Shown here: one piece after another, positions 32,820 to 44,400 of the stretch | How the letters are laid out: every line of letters begins with the position of its first letter | Numbering within the stretch: the first letter of the stretch is position 1 | Translations under genes and position numbers: made by a program | Assembly: GCF_027244095.1 (NCBI RefSeq) | Contig: NC_069658.1 | Location: 262,082,687-262,146,686, forward strand | Reading direction: 5' to 3' | DNA length: 64,000 nucleotides | From: Hemicordylus capensis | Taxonomy: Eukaryota > Chordata > Lepidosauria > Squamata > Cordylidae | Notes under the pieces: model-generated | What the model was told of the DNA's origin: nothing | Seen by the model: the letters and a program-made list of their open reading frames with translations, nothing else | Database searches by the model: none

Positions 32820-33480
32820 TCAGGAAGGACGGAGGTCGAGGACAACTTCACCCGCCTCGCGTTTACTCAGAAGTGGATGCCCTGAATTCAGCCACCGTCG
32901 CTCCGCAGCAAGCAAGCGCCGCCCCTTTACACGCTGGCAAAATGAACGACCGAAAGGGGAACTTCGGAGAAGCGGGGGAAGCAAAAGACTAGGCCGCGTG
33001 TGTTACTCGGCTTAGGAAACACGTCTGCTTCCGGTGAGGGAATCCGAACTTCCGGTAAGGGGCCGCCGCCCGTATATGTCTGCTTTCTCAAAATTACTTT
33101 CTATCTCCATGGTGCCCGGCAGTGGTTAGAGAGGACTACTTCCTGGAACACCGGAGCCGCTTCCTGTGGAGGCGTTGGCAGAGGGCGGAGGATTGGGGCG
33201 GCGGGGGGGAGGGGGAAAAAGAGCAGGGTGGGCTTTTGTTGTTGTTGTAGTAATAGTAGTGGGAGGGTGGGGGACTAGCTAACAGCTCCGGTGGCTGAAC
33301 CCGGAGCAGGCCCCTTGGGCGCCCCCACCCTCTCCCGAGCGGGACCTGAGCGGGTGGGGGTGGAAGGGAGGCCGGTGTGAGAAGGGAAAGGAGAAGCCTG
33401 TCGTAATTACTCGTGATGCGTCCCTGCTGCCTGAAGGAGCTGGGGGCTTTGCACGGCCTACCGTAATTACCCTCTCTGAG
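32820..33480 (+). promoter_or_regulatory. CpG island, candidate TRIM39 promoter
   Basis: This is the most CpG-dense segment of the window. It has two ETS-type sites as a direct repeat, CTTCCGGTGAGG at 33029-33040 and CTTCCGGTAAGG at 33049-33060, and an AP-1-like ttactcag. Each ETS repeat ends in a good splice-donor match (CCG|gtgagg at 33034, CCG|gtaagg at 33055), so a short non-coding exon could end there. The first coding exon of TRIM39 at 39775 begins with a strong acceptor and so requires an upstream exon. The assignment to TRIM39 is inferred from order and orientation; a divergent gene on the minus strand is also possible. Confidence 0.55.
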
Positions 33481-33764
33481 GCCCCCCCAAACATTTTCTC
33501 CAATACCCACCAGGTATGTTTCAGACCTACCTTTATTATTCTCTCCACACATCACGAAGGTCCTCTGCTTTCCCTAGCACCTCTGGTCTTGAACGGTAGA
33601 GTCAACTTTAAAGGTTTATCTAGGCTCTTCTAGGTAACAGTCTTCTAGGTAGACACTGCTACCGTTTATCCTCTGACTCCCTTGAAATCAACTTCCCCAT
33701 ATACACTAGGTTGTAGGTATTTTTCAGACTTACCTTAATCACTCTCACTACCGTTGATCACATG
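33481..33764. other. Putative first intron, no feature
   Basis: Nothing was recognised. Confidence 0.4.
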
Positions 33765-33990
33765 CTAGAGCTACAACTACAGATATTTATATACTGCTTT
33801 TCAAAAGTTCCCAGTAGTTTACATAGAAAAAGTAGTAAGATGATTTGCTGTCCCAAAAGGGTTCACAGTCTAAAAAGAAATACAAGGTAGACACTTGCAA
33901 TAGTCACTGGAGGGATTCTGTGCCAGGGCTGGATAGGGACAGTTGCTCTCCCCCTGCTAAATATGAGAGAATTGCCTCTTTAAAAGTGCC
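33765..33990 (-). mobile_element. Unnamed interspersed repeat with L2-like 3' end
   Basis: Its relatives are 36655-36905 (+) and 49615-49870 (-). Shared blocks are aaagaggcacctttttaaag, gggggagagcaactg, gacaccagcaacag-like, ttagactgtgaacccttttg-like and a 3' gcagtatataaatatc. It has no coding region, about 220-250 bp. It behaves like a SINE or internally deleted LINE. Confidence 0.65.
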
Positions 33991-34002
33991 TCTTTGATCA
34001 TA

Positions 34003-34075
34003 AGAACAGCCCTGCTGGATCAGGCCCAAGGCCTATCTACTCCAGCATCCTGTTTCACACAGTGGCCCACCAGAT
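34003..34075 (-). mobile_element. CR1 3' end fragment
   Basis: Same 3' terminal sequence as at 5513-5620 (cataagaacagccctgctgg, atcaggcccaaggcc). Confidence 0.85.
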
Positions 34076-34089
34076 GCCAGTTAGCAGGG

Positions 34090-34370
34090 TTTACTGATGT
34101 GGTGTAATGGCTAAGAGAGTAAGCTGGAAAGTCTCTGTTTCAAAGCTGCCTTCAACCATGCAATTAAAGCCTCTGTCCAGCCATGATTCTTTTAAGTGGC
34201 CTTGGGCAAACTTGTATTTTTCCACCATCACTTCTCATTTGCAGTAAGAAGATAATGTTAACTTACGTTACAGCACTGTTACAAAAGTTACTTGATAATA
34301 CTGAATACATGAAGTATGCTGAATACCTGGAGTATGCTATATAAATCCAAAGTATTATTGTTCTCTCAAT
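34090..34370 (+). mobile_element. Old tRNA-derived SINE (Sauria/MIR-like)
   Basis: It starts gatgtggtgtaatggctaag (A-box-like), with a decayed middle, ttacttgataatactgaata and a final gctatataaatccaaagtat. The structure is like Sauria SINEs but highly diverged. Confidence 0.5.
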
Positions 34371-34394
34371 ACTTTTTCTTTTGGCATAGCAAGT

Positions 34395-34661
34395 TTGAAT
34401 GTCAAAGTGTATGGGAAAGAAAACATCTCATATGATACCTTGGTGCTGAAGAGCTGGAAGGGAACTAAACAGCCATCACTTAACATCTTTGCTGTGACGT
34501 TGAGCCAGGCTATCGCTAGCGCCCTAAAGAAAAATTTTCTCGATCTGAAACTGCAGTCAGAGAAAAAATGGCACATACCGACCAAGCAAGGGGTAGGTAG
34601 GTACCAGATACCTCCAAAGAGCTCTACAGTTCTTGTCTGGGGTGCTTCTAGAGCATTTTAG
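34395..34661 (+). other. Unrecognised 88-codon open frame
   Basis: The frame MNVKVYGKENISYDTLVLKS, then WKGTKQPSLNIFAVTLSQ and KKNFLDLKLQSEKKWHIPTK, has protein-like composition. It does not match any family I know and no splice sites bound it convincingly. It could be a decayed retrogene or transposon piece, or chance. I do not assign a function. Confidence 0.25.
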
Positions 34662-35074
34662 TTGAATGTTTTTGCAAGCTTTGAATTAAACACAACTGCA
34701 CTATATCCTATCCACATGCTGAGTGATTCTGGGTTGGTGGGGCTAACCTTTGCAGCTACCTAAAGAGGCTGTAAAATCTATTTTCTTGGAAAATGTATTT
34801 GCCCAGGATATCTTTAGGCCAAGGATATCTTGTTTTAGGGCAGGGGGTTAGACTGAATGATCCTCTCCATCCTTTCATTTCTGTGACCTGTGCTTTGGTG
34901 ATTATACACTGCTTTGACAATGTAAAGAGCATGGCAAATTTCTTGAAATGTGAAGAATGGTCACTTTATGATTTCTTAGTTGAAATGTGTTCACTTTTTG
35001 ATTGTTTAGTTGAGAAACACTATGATGCAGTGAACAGACTGTTAGATGTGACCCAGGCACCGCGGTGGGGGGGA

Positions 35075-35330
35075 GTGGCAGTGAGAGACACCTTTAAGGG
35101 TAAATTAATAAGTGTTTACTGCCACGCTTGAACCCTGCTCAGAGCAGCAGCACACCACCTACTCCGCCACTCACCTGGCTGCCGGCGGGGGATTGGCCCC
35201 ACAGAGGCAATCCCCTTCCGCAGAGGCTACTGGGCTGTGTGCTGTTGCTCCAAGCAGTGGTCAGGTCCAGCGAGAGCGGTGGTAAGCACCTATATTTACC
35301 TTTTAAAGGTGCCTCTCACTGTAGTTCCTG
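35075..35330. mobile_element. Palindromic MITE
   Basis: The arms are inverted copies: gcagtgagagacacctttaa at 35079 matches the complement near 35330 (ttaaaggtgcctctcactgt), and gagcagcagcacac matches gtgtgctgttgctc around 35235. The total is about 255 bp. No clear 8-bp duplication was found. The interior resembles the hAT-Ac MITE at 8470 (ctttaa motifs). Confidence 0.6.
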
Positions 35331-35789
35331 CACCAGCCATTATTGATGAGAACTTGAGAGACAAATTTCTGTTTCGTCACAAATATCATTGAGATGCTTT
35401 AAACAAATATTTTCTGTACCTAACTTATTTGTTAGAGATGCAAGGATAATGTGAGTTTTATATATTAACTTGTCCTGATCCACTGGGTGAGGAGGGGATA
35501 TGACACATTAATTCTTAGGTCTAGTTCTGGAGATACTTAACTGCTTTGGATGACTGAATCATTCTTGAGGTGATCTTTTTAACAGCAGTATCTTTCTATT
35601 TATCTTCTCAGCTGCCAGCTGCTCAAATCCTGTAAAATGCCTGTGCCCTGTTGAGCATCTTAGCATCTGCTCCCCAGCTGTCACCTTCATTTTTGTGGAC
35701 TTTTAAGTGTGCTCTCTTAAACGATCAGCTCTACAAAGTAAGTATAGCTAATCTCCTTATTTGGAGAATGGACCACTGTTGTGTTCCTT

Positions 35790-36170
35790 GACCAAGACAT
35801 AAGAGCCTTCCTGGATCAGGCCAAGGCCTCTTTAGTCAAACATCTTGCTCCTGATAGTGGCTATCCAAATGTCTCTGGGCATTCCCCCCTCTCCCACTCT
35901 TGCTTCCCTGCAATTGCTATTCAGAGATGTTCTGCCTCTGAAGGTAGCATACAACTGTCAACTAGTAGCCATTGATAGACTTAGTCCTCCATGCATTTGT
36001 CCAAACACCACCATCTAAGTGGTGACTATCACCACATCTTGTGGGCAGTGAATTCTTCAGACTAATTATATGCTGTGTGCAGAACTTCCTTTGGTCTGTC
36101 CTAAATTCCTGCTGATCACTTTTATTAGATTATCCCTGGTTCTGGTGAGGTGAGAGATGGGGAGAAAATC
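35790..36170 (-). mobile_element. CR1 LINE 3' end, diverged
   Basis: Minus-strand CR1 3'UTR and the end of ORF2 (aagagccttcctggatcagg, caactagtagccattgatag, tgtgggcagtgaattc), older than the copy at 43283. Confidence 0.8.
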
Positions 36171-36214
36171 TTCACAGTGCAGTTTGGATTACTATAGTGC
36201 ACTCTGTGTGGAAC

Positions 36215-36400
36215 AGCCTTTGAAGAGTATCACGAACTTAAACTGTACAAAACATGGCTTGCAGGGTTCTCACTGGGACCATGGTGTGGGAGCATATTAC
36301 TCCCATCCTTAAAGAACTGCATTAGCTGCCCATATGTTCTGGGTCCAATTCAAGGTGCTGGTGATTAAAGCCCTTAATACAGGGCTTGACAAATCCCAGG
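36215..36400 (+). mobile_element. L2 LINE ORF2 C-terminal fragment
   Basis: The plus strand reads like the L2 end of ORF2, with ...AACRVLTGTMVWEHITPILK and ELH, then decayed sequence (gtccaattcaaggtgctggt, attaaagcccttaa). It is broken by stops. Confidence 0.65.
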
Positions 36401-36654
36401 CGTCATGGAGCCATGATCCTTTGAAACTTAACTGAAGTGCCTAGACTAGCATATTCAGAAGCAGAGTTATGTCATAAAATCTTTGTTTGACCCAGGCAGC
36501 CCTGTTTCTGCTCTAAGTATGATACTTATAAAGGGGATAAAGAGAACCCATTTGCCCTCCCCTCCACAATGTTAGTCACTAAGTCTAGTAATTTTGTCAA
36601 GTGTCCTTTTTCTGGCTCCTAAATTTCTGGACTGGTTACCAGATCTGCTAACTG
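36401..36654. other. No feature
   Basis: No gene or named repeat was seen. Confidence 0.4.
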
Positions 36655-36905
36655 AGCAAAGAGGCACCTTTTTTAAAGTAGTAAATCTCTTTATTTAGTA
36701 GGGGGAGAGCAACTGGCCCTATCCAACCCCAGCACAGCATCTCTCCAATGGCTGTTGCTGGTGTCTATCTTACATTTCTTTTTTAGATTGTGAGCCCTTT
36801 GGGGACAGGGAGCCATTTTATTTATTTATTTATATTTCTCTATATAAACCTCTTTGGGAACTTTTGTTGAAAAGCGGTATATAAATATTTGTTGTTGTAG
36901 TAGTA
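36655..36905 (+). mobile_element. Unnamed interspersed repeat with L2-like 3' end
   Basis: Same family as 33765-33990 and 49615-49870. It contains ttagattgtgagccctttgg, ggacagggagccatttta and aaaagcggtatataaatatt, followed by a (TTG/TAG) tail. Confidence 0.7.
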
Positions 36906-37053
36906 GATCTAAAGAATATTTGTCAAAGCCTGCCTTTGTGGCTTAGGCTCCAAATATCTGAAGGACAGCTTTTTTCTTCGGGTGATTGCCAACCACATAA
37001 GATGAGCAGAAGGGGTTCTGTTCCAGCTGCTGAGACCAAGTGAGGCTTGGTTG

Positions 37054-37203
37054 CAGGGATGTGCAGAATGTTTTGCACTCAGAATGGACTGCCTCGAAAT
37101 GGGCAAATGAAGGGCTGGTTCTATCGGACAAGCTCGACCGCTTGTTCTGACAGCGCATTCCGGGCATTTGCGTTCCATTCCACACATGTTCTGCACATCC
37201 CTA
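37054..37203. mobile_element. hAT-Ac-like MITE, 150 bp
   Basis: The ends CAGGGATGTGCAGAA and the complement of TAGGGATGTGCAGAA are flanked by a perfect 8-bp duplication, CTTGGTTG, at 37046-37053 and 37204-37211. It is the shortest member of the family in this window and proves the 8-bp target size. Confidence 0.93.
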
Positions 37204-37211
37204 CTTGGTTG

Positions 37212-38548
37212 TCATGCACATGGCCTTCTCTGCGATTGCCTCAGATTGCAGCAGTCTCCCCATGGTTGTTCTCTTCCTCCTAGTCTTGTCTGTCTTTTGG
37301 TAGCAGGCAAAAGCAGTAATGTTCTCTTGTGCCATTGGTCTTTCATTGCAGTGCTGGTTTGATGCAGTGAATATTTAATATATCCCTCTCTTTAATAGTC
37401 TTTTTCTTTAACTCTGTGGTACAGTATTTTATATATTGAATTTTAAAGTTTGTTAGCTGTGTTGGAATATGATAAGGCAGAGTATAAATAATAAATACAG
37501 AGGAGTGGGGTGTTCTAGGGCATGTTCTCAGTTCATATGAACTAACACTGTGGCCCAAAGAGCCTAGCTACCATCCCATGCAAATTGTGTACTCTGGAAG
37601 GCACACCAGAATCCTCCCAGTATTCAACTGTTCTTTGACAAACTAATTGACATAGAAAGGATTCTGTGACAGTAGTTTTAAAACCACACATCCTGAGGAC
37701 TTCTCTGAGTAGAAGCTACTAATTAATCCTGGGATTAAAGAGATGAGCAAAATTCGCTTTGCTGTTGATTTTGTTTTGTATTTTGTTACTCACTACCACC
37801 CTCTGGTTCTAGGGTCCCCTACAATCCTTAATGAGAACTACAGCCTCCACTTTCTCAGCCCTGCATTGCATATTTCTGGGTAAAAATCCATTTCTTAACC
37901 CACTTTAAAATTCTTAACATATTTTGTTTGGATCTAGGAGAGTAACGAAACACAGATCCCCATCTTAGCCCAATAGTTTCTTACTTTTGTTATTGAGGGG
38001 ACAGGGCCATCAAGCTACAGGCCTAAGTCTTTTTCACAGTAGGTAACCAGTTCAAACCAGATTCAGCTTAGACGTGCTAGTTCAGCCCCATTAAGGAGAA
38101 GGGACCTCCAGTTTGGAGGAAAAACCTTTATCCTGGATTGGCCAGTTACACACCAGAGATACACTGACTCTTTCCCTTGGATCCCAGAGCTGTCTATCTC
38201 TGGAAGAGTGGGAAAGCCTTCCCCTTTTTGTATCACAATAAAATAGGGGACAAGAACCCCTCCATTTTGTCAGGAGTGCAGTCTTGAGTTGCCAGCAAGT
38301 AGGCACCTTGTCACCAGATGCTACTTGTGTCCAGAAAGGGAGAAGTTGCAGGGATTAATGCTCCCTCAGTCAAGGTCTGGCCTACTGCTAGTCTAGGTAA
38401 AGCTTAGTGCTAGCTAGCTAGCTAGTTAATGCTTTTGTATTTTCTTTTGTGCCTGTCTTTACTTCCAGTTCCCCTATTTCCCACCAATTCCTTATTCCGT
38501 GTGCAACCCTTGTTTCTTAATAAAGTACATATACTTAGAAGTGGCTTC
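37212..38548. other. No gene recognised
   Basis: Only chance open frames and short AT-rich runs. A gctagctagctagcta run is at 38409-38425. From about 38300 the sequence could be part of an old LTR, but this is weak. Confidence 0.45.
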
Positions 38549-38850
38549 TAGTGGTGTGCATGGTTCGGTTCGGAGGCCATTGCCAAGGCCTCCAAACCGG
38601 TCCGAAATTCTGGGGGTTCAGTTCGGCACGGTGGGGGGAGTGTGTGTCTTTAAGGGGGTGGTGGTAGTACTCCCCCCCCCCCGCCGCCACTCTTCCCCCT
38701 CCGGCGCTGGCACTTTTCCAAACATTCTTGGGGCGGCAGAGTTCCTCCCTGCCGCCCCTGCCCCCGTTGTTGTCCTTGCTAGCTTAAAAGCAGGAAGAGC
38801 TGGTGGCGTGCATGCGTTCTTTGCGGCGCGCACGCTTGTCTCTGCCGCTG
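38549..38850. mobile_element. hAT-Ac-like element, left end only
   Basis: It starts TAGTGGTGTGCATGGTTCGG and has the gtgtctttaaggggg motif of the family, then a GC-rich interior. The right terminal repeat was not found, so it is probably truncated. Confidence 0.55.
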
Positions 38851-39774
38851 GCGCGCTCACACCAAAACTCTTTCTCATGGGCCTTGTAAGGTTATTCACT
38901 ACTGTTGAGTTGTTTCTGAATAATACATTGTTGTCTAGAACTGGGTTGTGTGGGCTTTGGTTGTGCAGTGCCTGTAAGTCCCAAGCCAGACAGTTCTAGG
39001 TTGCTGAAGTGTGTCAGCCTGGTCAGCAGAGGCTTTAGATGGGTCTTCAACTGGTGGCAGCCTACCTTGAAGGAATGGCATTGCTCCTAGATTTGGGATC
39101 AGAGCAATCTCTCTACTGAGAGGTAGGTTGCTGGAAAGCACAGAGTAAGCCCCGTTTCGTCACAAGGAGCCAGTCCCCAAATTTGGGAGCCAGACCGTGG
39201 TTGCTTAACAAAACCACTGAACTTGGTGACATACATTGTGGAGGGGGAGGTAAATGAGCATCTCTTTATCCCCTTGATAGTGCTGCCTGTGGCAAAAAGT
39301 AAATAAATCATAAAATGATTTTAATGGTTTTACAACCTTACCTCTGAATATCCTGGTTTAGGTGCCATGATTAAATGTCTAGGTGCAGTTGCTCCCTGGC
39401 ACCTGGAATTTGTTAACCTCTGTCTTAACCATCCTGATTACAAGTACCCAATGGGGTGCTTGAAAAAAGATTTAAGAGCCACTTAATCTTTATTAACTAG
39501 TTTTGGAATGGTAATTTCAGACAGGCTCTGTCCAGAAGAGACGGACCCATATGCCATCTTATCATTCACCCATTGAATTGTGAGGAAGCTCTTGCACCTA
39601 TAGAAATGGTGATGCAGAAGAGATTTGCATCTGATCAGTGCCTGGCTGGGAGAGCACTGGGAGCTGCATGTACACTACTCCAAGTTTCCCAAACGAAGTG
39701 TGGAATAAGATACATGAAGAAGAATCTTGAGGCTGGCTTGGTTCTGACTGTAATATTTTTCCTTTTCTTTCCAG
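38851..39774. other. Non-coding upstream of TRIM39 exon
   Basis: No coding exon is supported. A long open frame that runs into the TRIM39 exon from 39573 is intronic read-through, because a strong polypyrimidine tract and acceptor precede the real start. The T-rich tract is at 39749-39772. Confidence 0.55.
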
Positions 39775-40196
39775 GAGCCATGGCCACCACAAATCCTCTG
39801 GAGAACCTCCAGGTAGAGGCTAGCTGTTCTGTCTGCCTGGAGTACCTTAAAGACCCCGTGATCATTGACTGTGGGCACAACTTCTGCCGGGTCTGCATTA
39901 CCCGCTGGTGGGAGGAGTTAAACCGTGACTTCCCATGCCCCGTCTGCCGTAAGACTTTCCGCCACCGCACACTGAAACCCAACCGACAGCTGGGCAACAT
40001 GGTGGAGATAGCCAAGCAGCTGCAAGTCACCAACAAGCGCAAGGTGCGGGACGAGAACTTGTGTGAGAAGCACAACGAAGTGCTTCGCCTCTTCTGCAAA
40101 GAGGACCAGGAGGCAGTTTGTTTGGTGTGCGAAATCTCCCATGAGCACCGCTCTCACACAGTCGTGTCTCTGGATGATGCTTCCCTGGAGTATAAG
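39775..40196 (+). CDS. TRIM39: TRIM39 coding exon 1: RING and B-box 2
   Basis: The acceptor is ctttccag|GAGCC and the donor is TATAAG|gtattg, phase 0. There are five bases of 5'UTR, then ATG GCC (a good Kozak context) at 39780. The 139 codons include all eight RING zinc ligands (C16, C19, C31, H33, C36, C39, C53, C56) and the B-box ligands (C95, H98, C106, D109, C114, C117, H123, H126 or nearby His). Confidence 0.93.
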
Positions 40197-41456
40197 GTAT
40201 TGTTGGGAGCTTCTTAAAAAGAGAGAAATTGGGAAGGGCATGGCTAGCAATGGATTGGTTTGGATTATCTGTCCAATTGGCCCTGCCTACCATGTGAAAA
40301 GGATCACCCCTCCCTGTTTCATTTATCCTAATCAGTATTATTATTATTATTATTTTACATTTATATTCCGCTCTTCCTCCAAGGAGCCCACAGCGGTGTA
40401 CTACATACTTGAGTTTTTCTTTCACAACAACCCTGTGAAGTAGGTTGGGCTGAGAGAGAAGTGACTGGCCCAGAGTTACCCAGCAATTATCATGGCTGAA
40501 TGGGGATTTGAACTCGGGTCTCCCCGGTCCTCATCCAGCACTCTAACCTCTATACCACGCTGGCTCCCATGCGGGGAGGTGTTTTATCTGACACTATCAT
40601 CCTCCATGTGATTAGGTGATATCGAGGGGGATGTGTACTTCTCTTAGGTGGTAGGTGGGGCACATTGGACGTATAATCCAAAATGGCGCAGTGTGATGCA
40701 TGCATTTCTTATAGGTTTTCCCAGCTTTGGTAGTAAGTCCTTTTGTTGGTTGGCACAATAGCCAGTGAGATTGCACAGTGTTCATGACATGACTGGGAAT
40801 AAGAAAGTAGCAGAGGTTGAGGTATGGAAAGGCTTAAAAATGTGGACCAAGAGCTAGTTCCAATGATATATCCCCCAGTAAATGTGAGTATGAAGGGGAC
40901 ACTCATCGAGTGCACTCGTTGGGACATCCCAGTGCCCTTCTAGCAGATCCTTTTATCACATGAGGGGGAAGAGACTGTTCACCTGAATGTTTAGACAAAT
41001 ACTTGGAACATGAGTGTATAAGGGCCATTTAGATGAACAGCTCCCTTGCCCCACACATACATGTAATAAAGAGATGAGCTCGGAAGGCACTGGAACATCC
41101 ACGTGTGCTGGGGGCTGTAATGTTGGAACTGGCCCATAGCACTTGAAATCTGATGTAGGAACTAACTGGAATCCAGTTCAGAGACTGGAGGGTGATGCAG
41201 GTTTTTTTCTAAGTAACTCAGGGACAGTGAATAGGAAGCATAATTAATGTAAAGAGAATTGATTTAAAATTAATCTAATATCCAAAAATTGAGCAATCCA
41301 CTGAAATCATTTAGTTTTTCTGATCCATGGACAGCATTTGTTTTTGTAATTTACAACCAGAGAATTCATAATTATTAGCTCAAAGAATCAGAGTCTAAGT
41401 AGAAACAACTTTCTAGCCTGTTTTACTACAGACTATGCTCATTTAGAACTCTACTC

Positions 41457-41490
<34 letters not shown>

Positions 41491-44400
41491 GTACATTTAT
41501 ATCCCACACTTCCTCCAAGGAGCCCAGAGCGGTGTACATGGTTATGTTTGTCCTCACAACAACCCTGTGAGGTAGGTTAGGCTGAGAGATATGCAACTGG
41601 CCCAGAGTCACCCAGTGAGCTTCATGGCTGAATGGGGATTTGAACTCAGGTCTTCTCGGTCCTAGTCCACCACTCTAACCACCATGCCAGGCTGGCTCTC
41701 AGACCTGCTAGTCAGATTGTAGGATCACTGTTTGTATCAAGACATAGAGCCTGTGATTTTTGTGAGCCATGAAGGGCAGTACAACCCACTGCTTGGAGGT
41801 TGTTTAGGTGAGTTGACAAACAAGAACAACCCTGCAGGATCAGGTCCAAAGCCTATCTATTCCAGCATTCTGTTGGCAAGAGATGAGGGCATGCCCTCTC
41901 TCTTGCTGTTGCTCCCCTGCAACCGATATTCGGATGCATCCTGCCTAGATTGATTTTCAGTCCCAGTTTCTCTCATCACCTCAAATTGGCCCAGTTCTTC
42001 AGCCTCCAAGCGGGGATATGGTCAGTATTCTCCATGAAGACAGATGCAAAGAACTCATTCAGCTTCTCTGCAGTATCTTTATCGTCCTTCAATAATCCCT
42101 TTCACTCCCTCATCATCTAAGGGTCCAACCACTTCTCTGGCAGGTTTCCTGCTTTCTGCTGTATTTTAAACAAACTTTTGTTGTTCCCCTTGACAATTCT
42201 AGCTATATGCTCCTCAAATTCTCTTTTTGCATCCCTTATTGTCTCCTTTCATTTCTTTTGCCAGTTCATGTTCCTTTTTGTTCTTTTCATTTGGGCAGGA
42301 CTTTCATTTTCTAAAGGAAGTCGTCTCCTTTTATATAACTTCCCTGACTCTACTTTAGCCATGCTGATGTCCTCCTGAACTTGGTGACACCATTCTTCCT
42401 CCTTCGTATATGTTCCAACTGAGCTTTTATTATTGTGGTTTTAAATCCATGCTTTCTGGAGTGATTTGACCTCCTGACTTGCCCTTTCAGCTTCCATTTT
42501 CCCAGCACCCTCAATTTTTTTAGAAGTTTCCTCTTCTGAAGTCCAGTGCATCTGTGTTGGACTTGCTTGGCAATGCTCCACTCAAATATAAGTTGAATTG
42601 AGCCACACTATGGTCTCTGTTTCCCAGTGGTTCTACAACTCTGACATCTTGCATCAGGTTGTGGGCAGCCCCCAGGATGAAGTCCAAGGTTGCCTTCTCT
42701 CTGGTTAGTTCTGCAATCAACTATTCTAAGGCATAGCCATTTAGCATGTCTAGAAATATGGCCTCTGTCAATACCTGCATGTGAATATGCCCAGTCTGTG
42801 TCAGGGTAATTGAAACCACCCATTATTACAGCTCTGTCTCTCTTCGACTCCTCTCTGATTTGCTTCTCCAACTCCAGGTAACTCTGTTTTGATCTGGAGG
42901 GTGAAAGCATGTCCTTAGTAACACATTTCCTTTCAGTCTTCGTATAGTGATTCTGTGATTCTGTGATCCATAGTGATTCTGTGGAGGACTCCAGTCCTCC
43001 TAGGTTTTCTAGCTTGTTGGATTCTATCTCTTTAACATTCAGTGCAAATCCACCACCACCCCTGTGGTGGTGGATTTTCTGTAGAGTTTGCATCCAGGAA
43101 TAACAGTGTCCCACTGGTCCTCAACGTTCCACTAGGTTTCCCACTATATCTATGTTTTCATTGGCAACCAAGCACTCCAGCTCGCCCGTCTTGGCTCAGA
43201 GACTTCTGGCATTGGTATATAGACACCTGGCACTGGTGTGTGCTATCTCTCTTACTGTCATTTGACGTTTTTGACCAGCTAAGAATATAAGAAGAGCACT
43301 GTTGGGTCATCTCCAAGGCCTATTTAGTCCAGCATCCTGTTTCACATAATGGCCCACCAGATACCACTGGGAGCCTACAGGCAGGAGTTGAGGACATACC
43401 CTCTCTCCTGCTGTTACTTCCCTGCAACTGGTATTCAGAGGCATCCTGCCTCTGAGACTGGAGGTGACCTATAGCCTTCCAACTACTAGCTGTTATCCAA
43501 ACCCCTCTTAAAGCCATCTAGGTTGTTGGCTGTTACTACATCTTGTGGCAGAGAATTCCACAAGTTAATTATGCTTTGTGTGAAAAAGTACTTCCGTTTG
43601 TTGGTCCTCAATTTCCTAGCAATCAATTTCATAGGATAACCCCTGGCTCTAGTGTTATGTGAGAGGAAGAAAAATTTCTCTCTGTTCACTTCCTCTGCAT
43701 CATGCATGATTTTATAGACAGCAGTCGTCTTTTTTCTAAACTAAAAAGCCCCAGGTGTTGTAGTCCTGCCTTGTAAGGAAAGTGCTCTAGGTCCCTGATC
43801 ATCTTGGTTGCCCTCTTCTGCACCTTTTCCAGTTCTACAATGTCCTTTTTCTACAATGTCCTTTTTTTTTTTTTTGGTGACCAGAATTGTACGCAGTAGT
43901 CCAGGTGTGGCCGCCTTGTATTATAATATTATAAAGGTATTATAATATTATCAGTTTTATTTTCAATCCCCTTCCTAATGATCCCTAGCATGGAATTGGC
44001 CATTTTCACAGCTGCTGCACATTGAGTCAACATTTTCAACGAGCTGTCCACCATGACCCCAAGATCCCTCTCCTAGTCAGTCACCAACAGCTCAATCCCA
44101 TCAACATATACTTGAATTTGGGGTTTTTCGTCCCAATGTGCATCACTTTACACTTGACAACATGGAACCGCATTTGCCATTTTGTTGCCCACTCACCCAG
44201 TTTGGAGAGTTCCTTTTGGAGCTCCTCACAATCCGTTTTGGATTTCACTACCCAAAAGAGTTTGGTATCATCTGCAAATTTGGCCACCTCGTTGCTTGCG
44301 CCTACTTCTAGATCATTTATGAATACATTAAACAGCCCCGGTCTCAGGACAGATCCCTGGGGGATCCCACTTTTTACTTCCCTCCATTGTGAAAACTCTC

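Noticed and set aside
33136-33555. 139-residue Pro/Ser-rich minus-strand frame
   Set aside because: It is a GC-rich CpG island, where long chance frames are expected. There is no domain and no splice support.
38300-39300. Possible old LTR around the hAT left end (AATAAAG near 38519)
   Set aside because: Ends, repeats and any internal part are missing. It is too weak to annotate.
39573-39779. N-terminal extension of TRIM39 upstream of 39780
   Set aside because: A strong polypyrimidine tract and ccag acceptor end at 39774. TRIM39 starts near the RING with only a short leader, so the extension is intron.
43860-43960. Palindromic tattataatattataa run as an origin or att site
   Set aside because: It is a low-complexity AT stretch inside CR1 and nothing supports a function.
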